64,000 bases of DNA from Nitrospirota bacterium (GTDB lineage: Bacteria; Nitrospirota; Nitrospiria; Nitrospirales; UBA8639), in NCBI GenBank assembly GCA_003695915.1, contig RFGF01000115.1:32194-96193 (forward strand). Direction: 5' to 3'. Position numbers and translations under genes: made by a program. Within the stretch, counting starts at the first letter, position 1. Each line of letters starts with the position of its first letter. The notes beneath the pieces were generated by a model. It was given only the letters and a program-made list of their open reading frames with translations, was not told the DNA's origin and searched no databases. This document shows, piece after piece, positions 33,351 to 42,579 of the stretch.

Positions 33351-33989
33351 ATGACTGTGCCCCAACACGAAGCCGTGCTGGATCGGAAACCGAAGAAGCG
33401 TAGTGATCAGCGTGAATCTCCATTTGCCCAATTGGCTCGAAGACGTGGTGCACCCGGTGTTCTCGTGTTTGCGGCCGACGGGACATTGCTATATCGGAAT
33501 GCGCAAGGGGCTGGGATGATGCAACAGTTGCTCGATGAGGAATCCGCAAACGGTTCCTCATCGGAACTCCCCACAGTCATCATCGAGGTATGCGAGCACT
33601 TACAGCGGATTCTCGACACGCCATCTCCCCGGCAAAAATGGGAGCAGGTTGAAATCCGACGGGTGGTCGAACATCCGGTCATGCCGATTTTGATTCGGGG
33701 GTACTTTCTCTCAAATCCCCGGCTTTCCTACTCGCAACTTCTCCTTATTATGGAAAGGCTCGGACGCCGGGTCCGGAGCATTTCTCCTCAGACCAAGGCA
33801 CGTTTCCATTTGACCAATCGAGAAGAAGAAATCGCCCAATGGATCGGAGCAGGGCGAACCAACAAAGAAATTGCCAACATTTTGAAGATCAGCGAACATA
33901 CCGTCAAGGAACACATCCGCCATCTCCTCCGCAAAACGAAGAGTCATACTCGCACGGGAATTTTAGCCTGCCTCTATCAGGACGACTGA
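33351..33989 (+). CDS. LuxR-type transcriptional regulator
   Basis: 212 aa. The last 60 residues form a LuxR/NarL helix-turn-helix: LTNREEEIAQWIGAGRTNKE, then IANILKISEHTVKEHIRHLL, with the expected E, G and K contacts. The N-terminal 130 residues resemble a small PAS-like sensor (GVLVFAADGTLLYRNAQGAG). There is no receiver aspartate, so it is not a classical response regulator. Its ligand is unknown. It sits upstream of the ECF sigma module on the same strand, separated by about 150 bp. Confidence 0.82.
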   Translation: MTVPQHEAVLDRKPKKRSDQRESPFAQLARRRGAPGVLVFAADGTLLYRNAQGAGMMQQLLDEESANGSSSELPTVIIEVCEHLQRILDTPSPRQKWEQVEIRRVVEHPVMPILIRGYFLSNPRLSYSQLLLIMERLGRRVRSISPQTKARFHLTNREEEIAQWIGAGRTNKEIANILKISEHTVKEHIRHLLRKTKSHTRTGILACLYQDD

Positions 33990-34071
33990 CGCGCCTCGAA
34001 CGACCGTCATGGCCGTTGCTGGGACCGCGGTATGGCCGCCTCTCCATTCTCATTGGAATCAGGTGACTTGC

Positions 34072-34089
34072 TTCTCGAGATGACGAGAA
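34072..34089 (+). promoter_or_regulatory. Inverted repeat upstream of the ECF sigma gene
   Basis: TTCTCG-N6-CGAGAA occupies 34072-34089, about 55 bp before the sigma-factor start, with GATAAT a few bases further downstream. It could be an operator overlapping the promoter. Short and untested. Confidence 0.25.
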
Positions 34090-34143
34090 CCGATAATCGC
34101 ACGAGTCTCTGGAGTCGATGGCTTGCGTACGCACGATCACGCT

Positions 34144-34818
34144 ATGACCGAACACCACAAAGAGTGGACAGTCCGATCAGCTTACACGGGCGAGGACGAA
34201 AGCGAACTGCTCGAAGTCTTGCGAAAAGGGGACGAAGCCGCCTTTGCCCGGCTCGTTACCCGCTACTCTGGATCATTGTTGCGGATAGCCTTAGCCTATG
34301 TGCCGAATCACGCGGCGGCAGAAGAAGTGGTCCAAGAAACCTGGCTGGCGGTCTTGGAAGGCATTCAGAGATTTGAAGGCCGATCATCATTCAAAACGTG
34401 GCTCTTCAAAATTCTCGTCAATCGTGCCAAAACTCGTGGAGAGCGTGAGCGGCGATACGTGGAGTTTTCTTCGATCGCCGGAGAGAGCGCGGATTCCGAG
34501 GAGCCGATGGTCGACCCGGCTCAATTCGATCACGCTGGACGTTGGATCACGCAACCACGATCGTGGGATGAGGTCACACCCGAGCGCCTGCTGCTTTCAA
34601 AAGAAAGTCGAGCCCTGATCGATCAGGCAATTGCGTCACTGCCAGCGGTTCAGCGTCAAGTGATTACCTTGCGAGACATTGAGGGATGCTCTTCCCAGGA
34701 AGTGTGTAACATCCTCAATGTGAGCGAGACGAACCAACGCGTGCTCTTGCATCGCGCGCGGACGAAAGTCCGCCGTGCGATCGAGAGCCAATTGGGATCC
34801 AGCCTGATCGATGGATAA
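34144..34818 (+). CDS. ECF-type RNA polymerase sigma factor
   Basis: About 224 aa. Region 2 (AFARLVTRYSGSLLRIALAY, then AEEVVQETWLAVLEGIQRF and SSFKTWLFKILVNRAK) and region 4 (LPAVQRQVITLRDIEGCSSQ, then EVCNILNVSETNQRVLLHRA) are intact, with a linker of about 60 residues. No region 1 or 3, which defines the extracytoplasmic-function group. The ATG at 34144 is preferred; one at 34123 adds seven residues. It overlaps the downstream anti-sigma gene by 8 bp, indicating translational coupling. Confidence 0.93.
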   Translation: MTEHHKEWTVRSAYTGEDESELLEVLRKGDEAAFARLVTRYSGSLLRIALAYVPNHAAAEEVVQETWLAVLEGIQRFEGRSSFKTWLFKILVNRAKTRGERERRYVEFSSIAGESADSEEPMVDPAQFDHAGRWITQPRSWDEVTPERLLLSKESRALIDQAIASLPAVQRQVITLRDIEGCSSQEVCNILNVSETNQRVLLHRARTKVRRAIESQLGSSLIDG

Positions 34819-35128
34819 GGATTTCCGACAGACGGTGATGGCCTACCTGGCTGGAAAGTTGACCTGCCGGCAGGTGGCTGAGGCCATTACTGATTATCTA
34901 GATGGCTCGCTATCGTTTTGGCAGCGTGTTCGTTTTGAGCTGCACCTTGGCATGTGCATCGGATGTCGGAATTATCTGCGACAAATGAAGAAGACCATTC
35001 AACTGTTGGGAACACTGCCGCCGGATCCTATTCCGGATCATATCCGGGATGAACTGCTTCGACGGTTTCGTACATGGTCCCATCATCAAAAGCACACAGG
35101 AGAAAGGAGTGAACAGGAATGGCGTTAA
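34811..35128 (+). CDS. Soluble zinc-finger anti-sigma factor (ZAS/zf-HC2)
   Basis: 105 aa. The ZAS signature is visible: a helix beginning LTCRQVAEAITDYLDGSLS, then FELHLGMCIGCRNYL, giving the H-x3-C-x2-C zinc site. No membrane helix follows, so unlike many anti-sigma factors it should be cytoplasmic, as in redox-responsive RsrA-type proteins. It overlaps the sigma gene upstream by 8 bp and the thioredoxin-fold gene downstream by 10 bp. This supports a thiol/oxidant-sensing switch, though that is inference. Confidence 0.82.
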   Translation: MDKDFRQTVMAYLAGKLTCRQVAEAITDYLDGSLSFWQRVRFELHLGMCIGCRNYLRQMKKTIQLLGTLPPDPIPDHIRDELLRRFRTWSHHQKHTGERSEQEWR

Positions 35129-35697
35129 CAACGTCTACGATGCTGAGTCTCGGAACACCGCTCCCAGATTTTCAACTGCCCGATGTCGTCTCAGGAAAAA
35201 TCATCTCCCCCGAAACGTTTCGCGACAAAAAAGCCTTGCTGGTGATGTTTATTTGTCGGCATTGTCCGTATGTCGTGCATGTTCGGGAAGAATTGGCCAA
35301 ATTGGGAAGGGATTACATTGATCGTGGAGTAGGCATTGTGGCGATCAGTAGCAATGATGCCGCCCAATACCCCGATGATGCTCCGGACAAACTCAAAGAA
35401 ATGGCGGAACAATTAGGATTCGTCTTTCCTCTGTGTTATGACGAAAGCCAAGAAGTCGCTAAGCGTTTTACCGCAGCTTGCACGCCGGATTTTTTTCTGT
35501 TCGATCAGAATCGGCGCTTGGTTTATCGCGGTCAGCTCGATGACAGCAGGCCAGGCAACAATATCCCCGTCACCGGAAAAGATTTGCGAGCCGCGATCGA
35601 AGCCGTATTGGCAGGGCAACCGGTTTCGCCAGATCAAAAGCCCAGCGCTGGGTGCAATATCAAGTGGAAACCAGGCAACGAACCGGATTATGCCTAA
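35119..35697 (+). CDS. Thioredoxin-fold / peroxiredoxin-like protein
   Basis: 192 aa of the AhpC/TSA-like thioredoxin superfamily. The redox motif is FICRHCPYVVHV, a CxxC with RH between the cysteines. A LGTPLPDFQLPDVVSGK start and a CTPDFFLFDQNRRLVYRGQL strand follow the fold of the PRX-like2/DUF899-near 'thioredoxin family protein' often seen in Nitrospira and cyanobacteria. There is no signal peptide, so it should be cytosolic. Its start overlaps the anti-sigma gene, so it is probably the effector of the sigma/anti-sigma module. Confidence 0.85.
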   Translation: MALTTSTMLSLGTPLPDFQLPDVVSGKIISPETFRDKKALLVMFICRHCPYVVHVREELAKLGRDYIDRGVGIVAISSNDAAQYPDDAPDKLKEMAEQLGFVFPLCYDESQEVAKRFTAACTPDFFLFDQNRRLVYRGQLDDSRPGNNIPVTGKDLRAAIEAVLAGQPVSPDQKPSAGCNIKWKPGNEPDYA

Positions 35698-35758
35698 ATG
35701 GGTGATGCTGAAATGGCCACACTGTCGAAAACGTACACGGTTCCTTCATATTCGCGGA

Positions 35759-36523
35759 CTATCGTGGTGTACTTTTCTTGAAGATGATATCGCCAAAATA
35801 GGCAACAGCGGATTCTTGCGTATTATCGGTATCCGTCATAATGGCGACGCCGGAAATATTCGTGGGGTTTTCACCGAAGGCCCGTCGATAATCCTCGTAA
35901 ATATTTCGTTCTTCTGTCAGCCATTGACCGAGTTTGGTCGATCCGCTTTCGACCACGATCATGATCACACGGTCAGTATACGGATTCGGCACGACCGTGC
36001 CCACCGGTGTTCTGTTTGCCCAAATATAATTAATGGCGTTGAGCGGTGGATATTGTCCGTACACGAGCTTAGCGAGTTCGTATTGCGCGCGTTCAAAAAT
36101 CCCTACTTTTCGACTATCGTATTCGAATGTGACGTAGAGCCGTGCAGGATAATCGTCGCCTTCCTTTTTCGTGACATCGCCCTTTTCCAGTACATTTTCG
36201 ACTTTCCATCGCCATTGCACAATGGGATAGGTTCGGGGATCGATCGAGATTTCTCGAATTAGTCCGGAGGCTGATCCTTGGCTGACCGCTTTGACGACGA
36301 CGGTCTCGTTTTCTTTCACAAGCGAGTACGCGGTGTGTTTGGGAATTTTTTCGAAAGTCAGCGGTTTCCAGCCAGGAGGAAACGGCCCACCAGGTGAGGC
36401 GGTCGAGAACAGGCCGACTTCAAGGATGGCCGGGGTATCTCCATAGCTGGCGATGGAGAATGCGAGCGTGAATGCGAGTATGAATGCGAGGAACATGATG
36501 TGGCTTCGTCTTCGTTCGGTCAT
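35759..36523 (-). CDS. DUF3047 periplasmic protein
   Basis: 254 aa from the ATG at 36523, which has GAGAGG 8 nt upstream; a GTG at 36529 is also possible. Residues 1-30 form a signal peptide (FLAFILAFTLAFSIASYG). The mature protein matches the DUF3047 pattern: GWKPLTFEKIPKHTAYSLV, the VQWRWKVENVL core, DYPARLYVTFEYD and AINYIWANRTPVGTVVPNPY. The family is predicted to be a beta-sandwich periplasmic protein of unknown role. It converges with the ECF module. Confidence 0.8.
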   Translation of the reverse strand: MTERRRSHIMFLAFILAFTLAFSIASYGDTPAILEVGLFSTASPGGPFPPGWKPLTFEKIPKHTAYSLVKENETVVVKAVSQGSASGLIREISIDPRTYPIVQWRWKVENVLEKGDVTKKEGDDYPARLYVTFEYDSRKVGIFERAQYELAKLVYGQYPPLNAINYIWANRTPVGTVVPNPYTDRVIMIVVESGSTKLGQWLTEERNIYEDYRRAFGENPTNISGVAIMTDTDNTQESAVAYFGDIIFKKSTPR

Positions 36524-36589
36524 GAGCACGGCCTCTCGCTCAATGGTTGCTCATGCATGCGAGGTGAGGCACCTTGGAAAAGGATGCGT

Positions 36590-38146
36590 TTAGCTGCGTC
36601 GCATCCAGGCAAAGAGTTTTTGAAGCCATCGTTTTTTCGATTCCGTGAGCGTCGTTTTTCGCCAAGCGTTGGCCACCTTCTTGATCACCTCCGCTTGGGT
36701 CGGATACGGATAAATCGTTTCCGTGATGGTTTTCAGGCCAAGCCCTCCCTTCATGGCCAGTGAGAATTCGCTGATCAAATCACCGGCGTGCGCAGCAACG
36801 ATAGTGGCACCCAAAATCTGGTCCGTTCCCTTTTTGACATGTACGCGTGCAAACCCCTCGTCTTCTCCATCGAGAAGGGCCCGATCGACTTCAGAAAGAG
36901 GATGCGTATAGGTGTCGACGTCGATTCCTTGTGCGGCTGCCTCATGTGGATAGAGGCCGACATGGGCGATTTCTGGATCAGTGTAGGTGCACCAGGGAAT
37001 GATTAACGAATCGGTCGATGCGTATCCCAATCCCAATGGATGCGGAAACAGCGCGTTTTGAATCACGATGCGTGCCATGGCATCGGCGGCATGCGTGAAT
37101 TTCAACGGAAAACAGACGTCGCCTGCGGCGTAAATCCGAGGATTCGTGGTTTGGAGCCGGTCGTTGACGTGTACGCCGGATCGCGTATCGTACTCGACGC
37201 CGACGGTTTCCAGACCGAGGCCTTCCACGTTAGGGGCGCGGCCAATACCGATCAAGATGTGATCCACAATGAGATCGAAATGTTGACCAGCTTTTTTATA
37301 GTGGATGCGTTTCTGTTGCTTGTCGGTGGACACAGCCGTAATACGGCTTTCGCATAGAAACTGGACTCCATCACGGATCAGCGCGTGTTCGACGATTTTC
37401 GCGGCGTCCGCATCTTCCCGCGGTAACACCCGGCATTCTTGTTCGAAAACGGTGACCTGACTGCCAAAGCGCGCAAAGGTTTGGGCCAATTCGCATCCGA
37501 TGGGACCAGCTCCGATCACAGCGAGCCGACGCGGAAGCTCGACGAGGTTAAAGACGGTTTCATTGGTTAAATACCCTGCCTCGTGTAACCCGGGAATGGG
37601 CAAGGCCATAGCTCGAGCGCCAGTACAAATGACGGCCTTGACAAATCGCAAGGTCTTGCCAGCCACGTCGATCGTCTCAGGGCCTGTGAACTTTCCTTCT
37701 CCCAAATAGACGTCCACGCCGAGTTGCCGGTATCGATGAGCGGAATCGACATGACTGATCCCGGCCCGAAGTTTTCGCATACGGGCCATTGCTGCCCCGA
37801 AATCTTTTTTGACTTCCCCTGCGAGCTGGATGCCGAATTCCGATATGCGATCGAGCGCGGCCCATGCCCGTGAGGCCTGTATGATCGCTTTCGATGGCAC
37901 GCATCCGACGTTGAGACAATCACCGCCCATCAGGTGTCGTTCGATGAGGGCGACTCTTGCTCCTAACGCCGAAGCAATGGCAGCCGTGACGAGACCTGCC
38001 GTCCCAGCGCCCAGAATGACGAGGTTATAGCGCTCGCGAGGTTCTGGATTGACCCAATGAGGAGGATGGACATTCTCAACCAGTTGGCGGTTGAACGAAT
38101 CCATCGGCTCCACGAGTAGGGCACTTGAAATCGATGGCTCTGTCAT
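36590..38146 (-). CDS. MerA-like pyridine nucleotide-disulfide oxidoreductase
   Basis: 518 aa from the ATG at 38146. It is a class I flavoprotein disulfide reductase with the FAD-binding LVILGAGTAGLVTAA, redox-active GGDCLNVGCVPSKA (C-x4-C), the NAD(P)H-binding AVIGAGPIGCELAQTFARFG, the second FAD site IYAAGDVC, and the dimerisation domain. It lacks the N-terminal HMA domain and C-terminal vicinal cysteines of true mercuric reductases, so mercury reduction is unlikely. The TVP38-like gene 52 bp upstream on the same strand is a frequent partner. The substrate is unknown. Confidence 0.88.
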   Translation of the reverse strand: MTEPSISSALLVEPMDSFNRQLVENVHPPHWVNPEPRERYNLVILGAGTAGLVTAAIASALGARVALIERHLMGGDCLNVGCVPSKAIIQASRAWAALDRISEFGIQLAGEVKKDFGAAMARMRKLRAGISHVDSAHRYRQLGVDVYLGEGKFTGPETIDVAGKTLRFVKAVICTGARAMALPIPGLHEAGYLTNETVFNLVELPRRLAVIGAGPIGCELAQTFARFGSQVTVFEQECRVLPREDADAAKIVEHALIRDGVQFLCESRITAVSTDKQQKRIHYKKAGQHFDLIVDHILIGIGRAPNVEGLGLETVGVEYDTRSGVHVNDRLQTTNPRIYAAGDVCFPLKFTHAADAMARIVIQNALFPHPLGLGYASTDSLIIPWCTYTDPEIAHVGLYPHEAAAQGIDVDTYTHPLSEVDRALLDGEDEGFARVHVKKGTDQILGATIVAAHAGDLISEFSLAMKGGLGLKTITETIYPYPTQAEVIKKVANAWRKTTLTESKKRWLQKLFAWMRRS

Positions 38147-38198
38147 AGGACCTGAAGACTGTCGATATGATGAGGGTGAGAATAACAAAGCCTGTGTG

Positions 38199-38945
38199 TC
38201 ATGGTCGTTTACCTCGTGGTGCTGTGAACGTCCGATAAAGTACCGGCAGCAACGCAAAAACACCCAGAAGCGTAAACGCCAACAGCACTTGTGGCGACGC
38301 AATTTCGCTTAATGAATTAATTGTGCCCAATTGCCGGCCTGCGTAGGCATACACGAAGCTTCCGGGGATGATGCCGATCGCGGTGGCGCTGACGTAGGTC
38401 GCTAAGCTGATACGGGTCAAGCCGGAAACAAGATTGACTAGAAAAAACGGGAAAATTGGGATCAAACGTAAGGTGAGGAGGTAGTGAAACGCATGTTGAG
38501 CAAACCCTGCCTGTATCGGAGCCAAGCGATCGCCAAATGTGCGTTCCACCCAGTCGCGCAGCACGTACCGAGCGGCCAGGAATGCGAGTGTTGCCCCGAT
38601 TGTGGCGCCGATGTTGACCAAAATCGTTCCCATGACCGTGCCGAACAAAAATCCGCCTGCCAAGGTCAGGATGGCGCCGCCGGGCAATGATAGCGCCGTT
38701 TGAACGATATAAATACCGATGAACGTCAGCGCGGCCATTTCATAATGTTGCTGCGTGTATGCCAGCAGGGCATCACGGTTGGCTTTCAACGATTCCAGCG
38801 ATAGATATCGATCGATATCCAAATAAAAGAATGCAGCAATTCCGACGGTAACGACGAGAATGACGATCCATTTCCCTGTGCGAGAAGAGTCACGACGTTC
38901 GGCCATGGCCGATGCAGGGATTGGTGTGGGTTCCGATGAAGACAT
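38199..38945 (-). CDS. TVP38/TMEM64 (VTT-domain) membrane protein
   Basis: 248 aa from the ATG at 38945. One N-terminal helix (IVILVVTVGIAAFFYL) precedes the VTT/SNARE-associated domain with SLPGGAILTLAGGFLFG, GATIGATLAFLAARY, LRLIPIFPFFLVNLVSG and IGIIPGSFVYAYAG. Bacterial VTT/DedA-related proteins are implicated in lipid handling and envelope homeostasis. It lies directly upstream of the MerA-like gene, a recurring pair of unknown joint function. Confidence 0.88.
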   Translation of the reverse strand: MSSSEPTPIPASAMAERRDSSRTGKWIVILVVTVGIAAFFYLDIDRYLSLESLKANRDALLAYTQQHYEMAALTFIGIYIVQTALSLPGGAILTLAGGFLFGTVMGTILVNIGATIGATLAFLAARYVLRDWVERTFGDRLAPIQAGFAQHAFHYLLTLRLIPIFPFFLVNLVSGLTRISLATYVSATAIGIIPGSFVYAYAGRQLGTINSLSEIASPQVLLAFTLLGVFALLPVLYRTFTAPRGKRP

Positions 38946-39096
38946 ATTACTCGCCCGATCCTCACGAGGCTCTGCAATGGATGCTGTATCGCGCTGCACG
39001 TACGGTCTCCATACGCGAGCTTCCGTTACAGCTCAGCAAATCCACAAAGATTCGAGATGGAGAGGTGTAACGATCTGGATCAGACATCCGGAACGG

Positions 39097-40518
39097 TTAT
39101 GAGGCATGGGATGTTCGAAGCGGATCATGGTCGGATGGGAGTTGTGCGACCAGTGCTTCTGCTGGATAGGCCAGAATTTCGGCTAATGTCGGATGATAAT
39201 GCGGCATGCGCAAAAGATCGTGCACTGTTCCGCGATAATACATGATGGCGACAACTTCATGAATGAGTTCGGACGCTTCCGGCCCCACAATGTGTCCGCC
39301 GAGAATTTCTCCGGAGCGAGGATGACAAAGCAATTTGACGTGCCCGTGCGTGTCGCCGAGGCACAGGGATTTTCCATGGTCGCTGAATGGGTGAGATGCC
39401 ATGAGATAGGGGATCTGTCGTTCGCGACACATCCGCTCGTTCAATCCGACGCTTGCCACTTGGGGATCGGTGAAGACGATTGAGGTTACGAGACGTGTAT
39501 CGTGCCGGCGTGGAGTCTGATCTGGGTGGTCAGCATTCCAGCCAGCGATTTCCCCTTGTTGGACAGCAATATGCACGATTTCATGGAGCCCGTTGACATC
39601 GCCGACTGCAAAAATGTGTGGCTGACTGGTCCGCATCGTATCATCCATCAGAATCTTGCCGTCAACCACGCGGACCTGAGCCGCTTCAAGATTGAGACCG
39701 TCAATATTCGGGCACCGGCCCATGGCATGAAGAATGAGTTCGCCGGATACAGTATGCTCCCGACCCTGATGCCGAAAGATGACCGTCTTCTGATGACCTT
39801 CCTGCGCGACACGAGTGAGACTCACATCGGTCCACAAAATAATGCCCTCTTCTCGAAAACGCTGTGCAACCGGTCTTGCGAGATCTTCATCCATCTGGGA
39901 TAAGATGTGGGAGCTTCGTTGAAGCAAGGTGACACGAGTCCCGATTCTGGCAAAAAATTGAGCCAATTCCGTGCCTACGCGGCCACCGCCCAATACGATG
40001 AGAGATGTCGGTTGCTTGCGAAGATTCAAGATCTCATCGCTGGTGAAGGGGTTGGCTTCGGCTAGACCGGGAATGGATACGGGAGCGACCCGTGAGCCGG
40101 TGGCGATGACAAAGGCTCGTCCACGAAGTCGGTGAGGCCCAGCTTGGAGTTCAATGGGAGAAAGAAAATGCGCACGTTCCTGGTACAACGTGAATCAGGG
40201 ATCCTGTAAGGCCTCAATACGATCTCGCGCAAATTCATCTACCAATCGGGCTTTGCGCTCGATAATACCGGCAAGATTCGCGCAAGCGCGGACAGGAGCC
40301 AAGCCAAATTCCTCAGCTCGTTGCATCAGCGCCATAATCGATGAAGAGCGAAGGATGGTTTTTGTAGGCATACAACCACGGAGAATACACCGTCCACCTA
40401 GTGGCCCATGGTCGACAATCGCCACATGGCATCCCGCGTCGCGCGCTGTGCGAGCTGCGGCATAACCGGCGGATCCTCCGCCGATCACGATCACATCGTG
40501 AATTCGAGGCATCGCCAT
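39097..40518 (-). pseudogene. Second disulfide oxidoreductase (Lpd/MerA-like), broken by one in-frame TGA
   Basis: Residues 1-107 carry the FAD motif DVIVIGGGSAGYAAARTA and the redox pair GGRCILRGCMPTKTI. A TGA at 40197-40195 interrupts the frame in the context D-P-stop-F-T-L-Y-Q-E-R. The same frame then stays open for 365 more codons with the NAD site SLIVLGGGRVGTELAQFFA, the FAVGDVNG motif and a full dimerisation domain. The interrupted residue is most simply an arginine CGA turned to TGA. No frameshift exists, so the damage is a single substitution. Readthrough or an internal start at 40188 would not restore a complete enzyme efficiently. Confidence 0.8.
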
Positions 40519-40600
40519 CGTGATAAAAGATGACTTACCATGTCAAGCTGAGCCAGCGTCGGCACTGAGAGCAAGGGAGCTCAAGGAGAATGATGTCATC

Positions 40601-41023
40601 ATGGCCAACATACATCAAATACGCGCAATTGGACTGATTGTGCTCTTGCTCTATGGTTGTACGCTCCATACCGAACCATTGGCTGTTCTACCCATCATAA
40701 GCCCTGACGCAAGCCGGCACAATCTGGCTGGCATCCAGGCCTATCATGCGGGAGAGTGGGATCTAGCCAAACAAGAATTTTCGACAGCCATTCAGCTCGA
40801 TCCCATGCTTGCCGAAGCCCATTTCAACTTGGCGTTGACGCTCCATCAATTGGGTGATCACCAACTCGCTGCGGTGCATTTTCGACGAGCCGGAGACTTG
40901 GCTCCTCGTAATCGCGCAATTCTCGATTCGCCTTTGTATCGGCATCATTTGGGTCTTGCTTCGACATTTGAACGGCATTGGAATGGAGGCTATTCTGACG
41001 AGCTAGCGACTTCGAGTCCATGA
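40601..41023 (+). CDS. Small TPR lipoprotein
   Basis: 140 aa from the ATG at 40601, with AAGGAG about 12 nt upstream. The N-terminus is a lipoprotein signal (AIGLIVLLLYGC lipobox). Residues 45-115 form two tetratricopeptide repeats (GIQAYHAGEWDLAKQEFSTA, then LDPMLAEAHFNLALTLHQLG). Such proteins are usually envelope scaffolds. It diverges from the broken oxidoreductase and converges on the broken sensor kinase. Confidence 0.78.
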   Translation: MANIHQIRAIGLIVLLLYGCTLHTEPLAVLPIISPDASRHNLAGIQAYHAGEWDLAKQEFSTAIQLDPMLAEAHFNLALTLHQLGDHQLAAVHFRRAGDLAPRNRAILDSPLYRHHLGLASTFERHWNGGYSDELATSSP

Positions 41024-41121
41024 CAAAACAACGTTCAGCTTGTTTCCGTTCTGCTGAGTCGTCATGCCGTTTGTCTCGATCATCAGAAATGGTGCCTTTC
41101 CCTCAGGTACTCTTCGCCGTT

Positions 41122-42579
41122 TCAGCTGCCGGATGAACGCGTAACCTGATGGGCGAGCGGCAGGATAATGGAAAATGTTGTGCCCTGTCCCACAAGACTG
41201 TCCACAGAAATTGTACCGCCGTGAGCGTCGACGATGTCTTTGGCGATAGCGAGGCCTAAGCCCGCGCAGCCGCTGTTCCGATCTCGAGATGCATCGACAC
41301 GGTAAAATCGGTCGAAGACATACGGCAGATGTTCGGCAGGAATTCCTGACCCGGTATCCTCGATGTCGATGCGAACAGAGTCGCGGTCGGGGTAAAGTCG
41401 GACGTCGATCTTGCCTCCGCGTGGCGTATACTGGATGGCGTTGTCGAGCAGGTTAATCAGAAGTTGCTTGATTTGTCCGGCATCTGCTTCGATGGAAGGA
41501 CAGTTTTGCTACTGCGCGATCAACTCGCAGCCTCGTTCATCCGCTAAAATGGACACATCAGCGATCAATTGGCGAATCAGCGGCCCGAGGTCAAGCGACT
41601 GCCGATGCCCAGGTTGGCCGTTTGCATGATGTGCGAGCATCGGCAACGAGCGATCCAGCGCGATTAAGCGTTCGACTTCTCCGAGTGTCGTCGCAAGGGT
41701 ATCTCGATAATCCTCGATGGTACGCGCACGATGCAAGGCGACTTCCATGTTTGCTTTGATGGCTGTCAGCGGAGTTTTCAGTTCGTGCGCAGCATCGGCG
41801 ACGAATCGTCGCTGGCTTTCGAAGACAGTTTGCAATCGGTCCATCATCTCATTGAAACGTTGCGCGAGTCGCTGAAATGCCACGTATGGGGCATCCATGC
41901 GCACTCGAGCTCCTAGATTGCTCTCCGAAATATTCGCGGCGGTGTCGCTCAACGACTTGACGGGAAGGAGCGCTTCCCGTGCGATCTATGTGCTTGCGGC
42001 CCAAACAAGAAGAAAGATCACTCCAGAAAGTCCGCCGAGCGTCATCATCAGCCTTTGCTGTGTCTCTTCGACGAACTGAAGCGAGGTAAATGATTGCAGG
42101 ATATAGCGGGTTTGTCCATGAGCTATGATCGGAATAGACATGCGACGAAGTGGCGGCCCCTGAGGCGGATCGACGGTATCGAAGACCGTTTCGCCGTGGA
42201 TGACGCGAGCCCAGAGATGATCTGGCAAGGGCCTCAGCGATGGGACGGTGTCACCCCGCCAGAGAACAGTTCGGTCAGGGGCCATGATCACGCTTTCGCG
42301 AACGGCCTCTTGGAGTTCATGTCGCGTATAGGCTCTTTCATCACGCTCATGTTTTTCATGAGGGACCTCGTTTGCCTCGGCCTCCAAGAACTCTTCGATA
42401 TGCGAGGCTCCGTCTTCAATGTGGATTGCTTCGGCTTGGGCTAGTGTGAGCAGCGATTCATCAATATAGCGCAACAAGATATGAGACAGGCCAACGTACA
42501 CGGACAGACAAAAGATAATCAGCAACAACAAAAAAACGCCGAGCGTTGCCCATCGAATGCGAGTGCGAAAAGACGTCAC
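41122..42579 (-). pseudogene. Sensor histidine kinase broken by two in-frame TAG codons
   Basis: One continuous frame of about 485 codons encodes a full-length kinase. It has two membrane helices (VFLLLLIIFCLSVYVGL; MTLGGLSGVIFLLVWA) flanking a periplasmic domain, HAMP-like linker, the H-box FVADAAHELKTPLTAIKAN, N-box LLDNAIQYTPRGG, G1 EDTGSGIP and G2 GLGLAIAKDIVDAHGG. TAG codons interrupt it at 41988-41986 (just after the second helix, where W is expected) and 41511-41509 (before the ATPase domain). No frameshift is present. It overlaps the regulator gene by 4 bp (ATGA). Confidence 0.85.

Noticed and set aside
40195..40197. Selenocysteine at the TGA of the second oxidoreductase
   Set aside because: The codon is about 65 residues from the CxxxxC centre and no obvious SECIS hairpin follows; a simple nonsense mutation is more likely.
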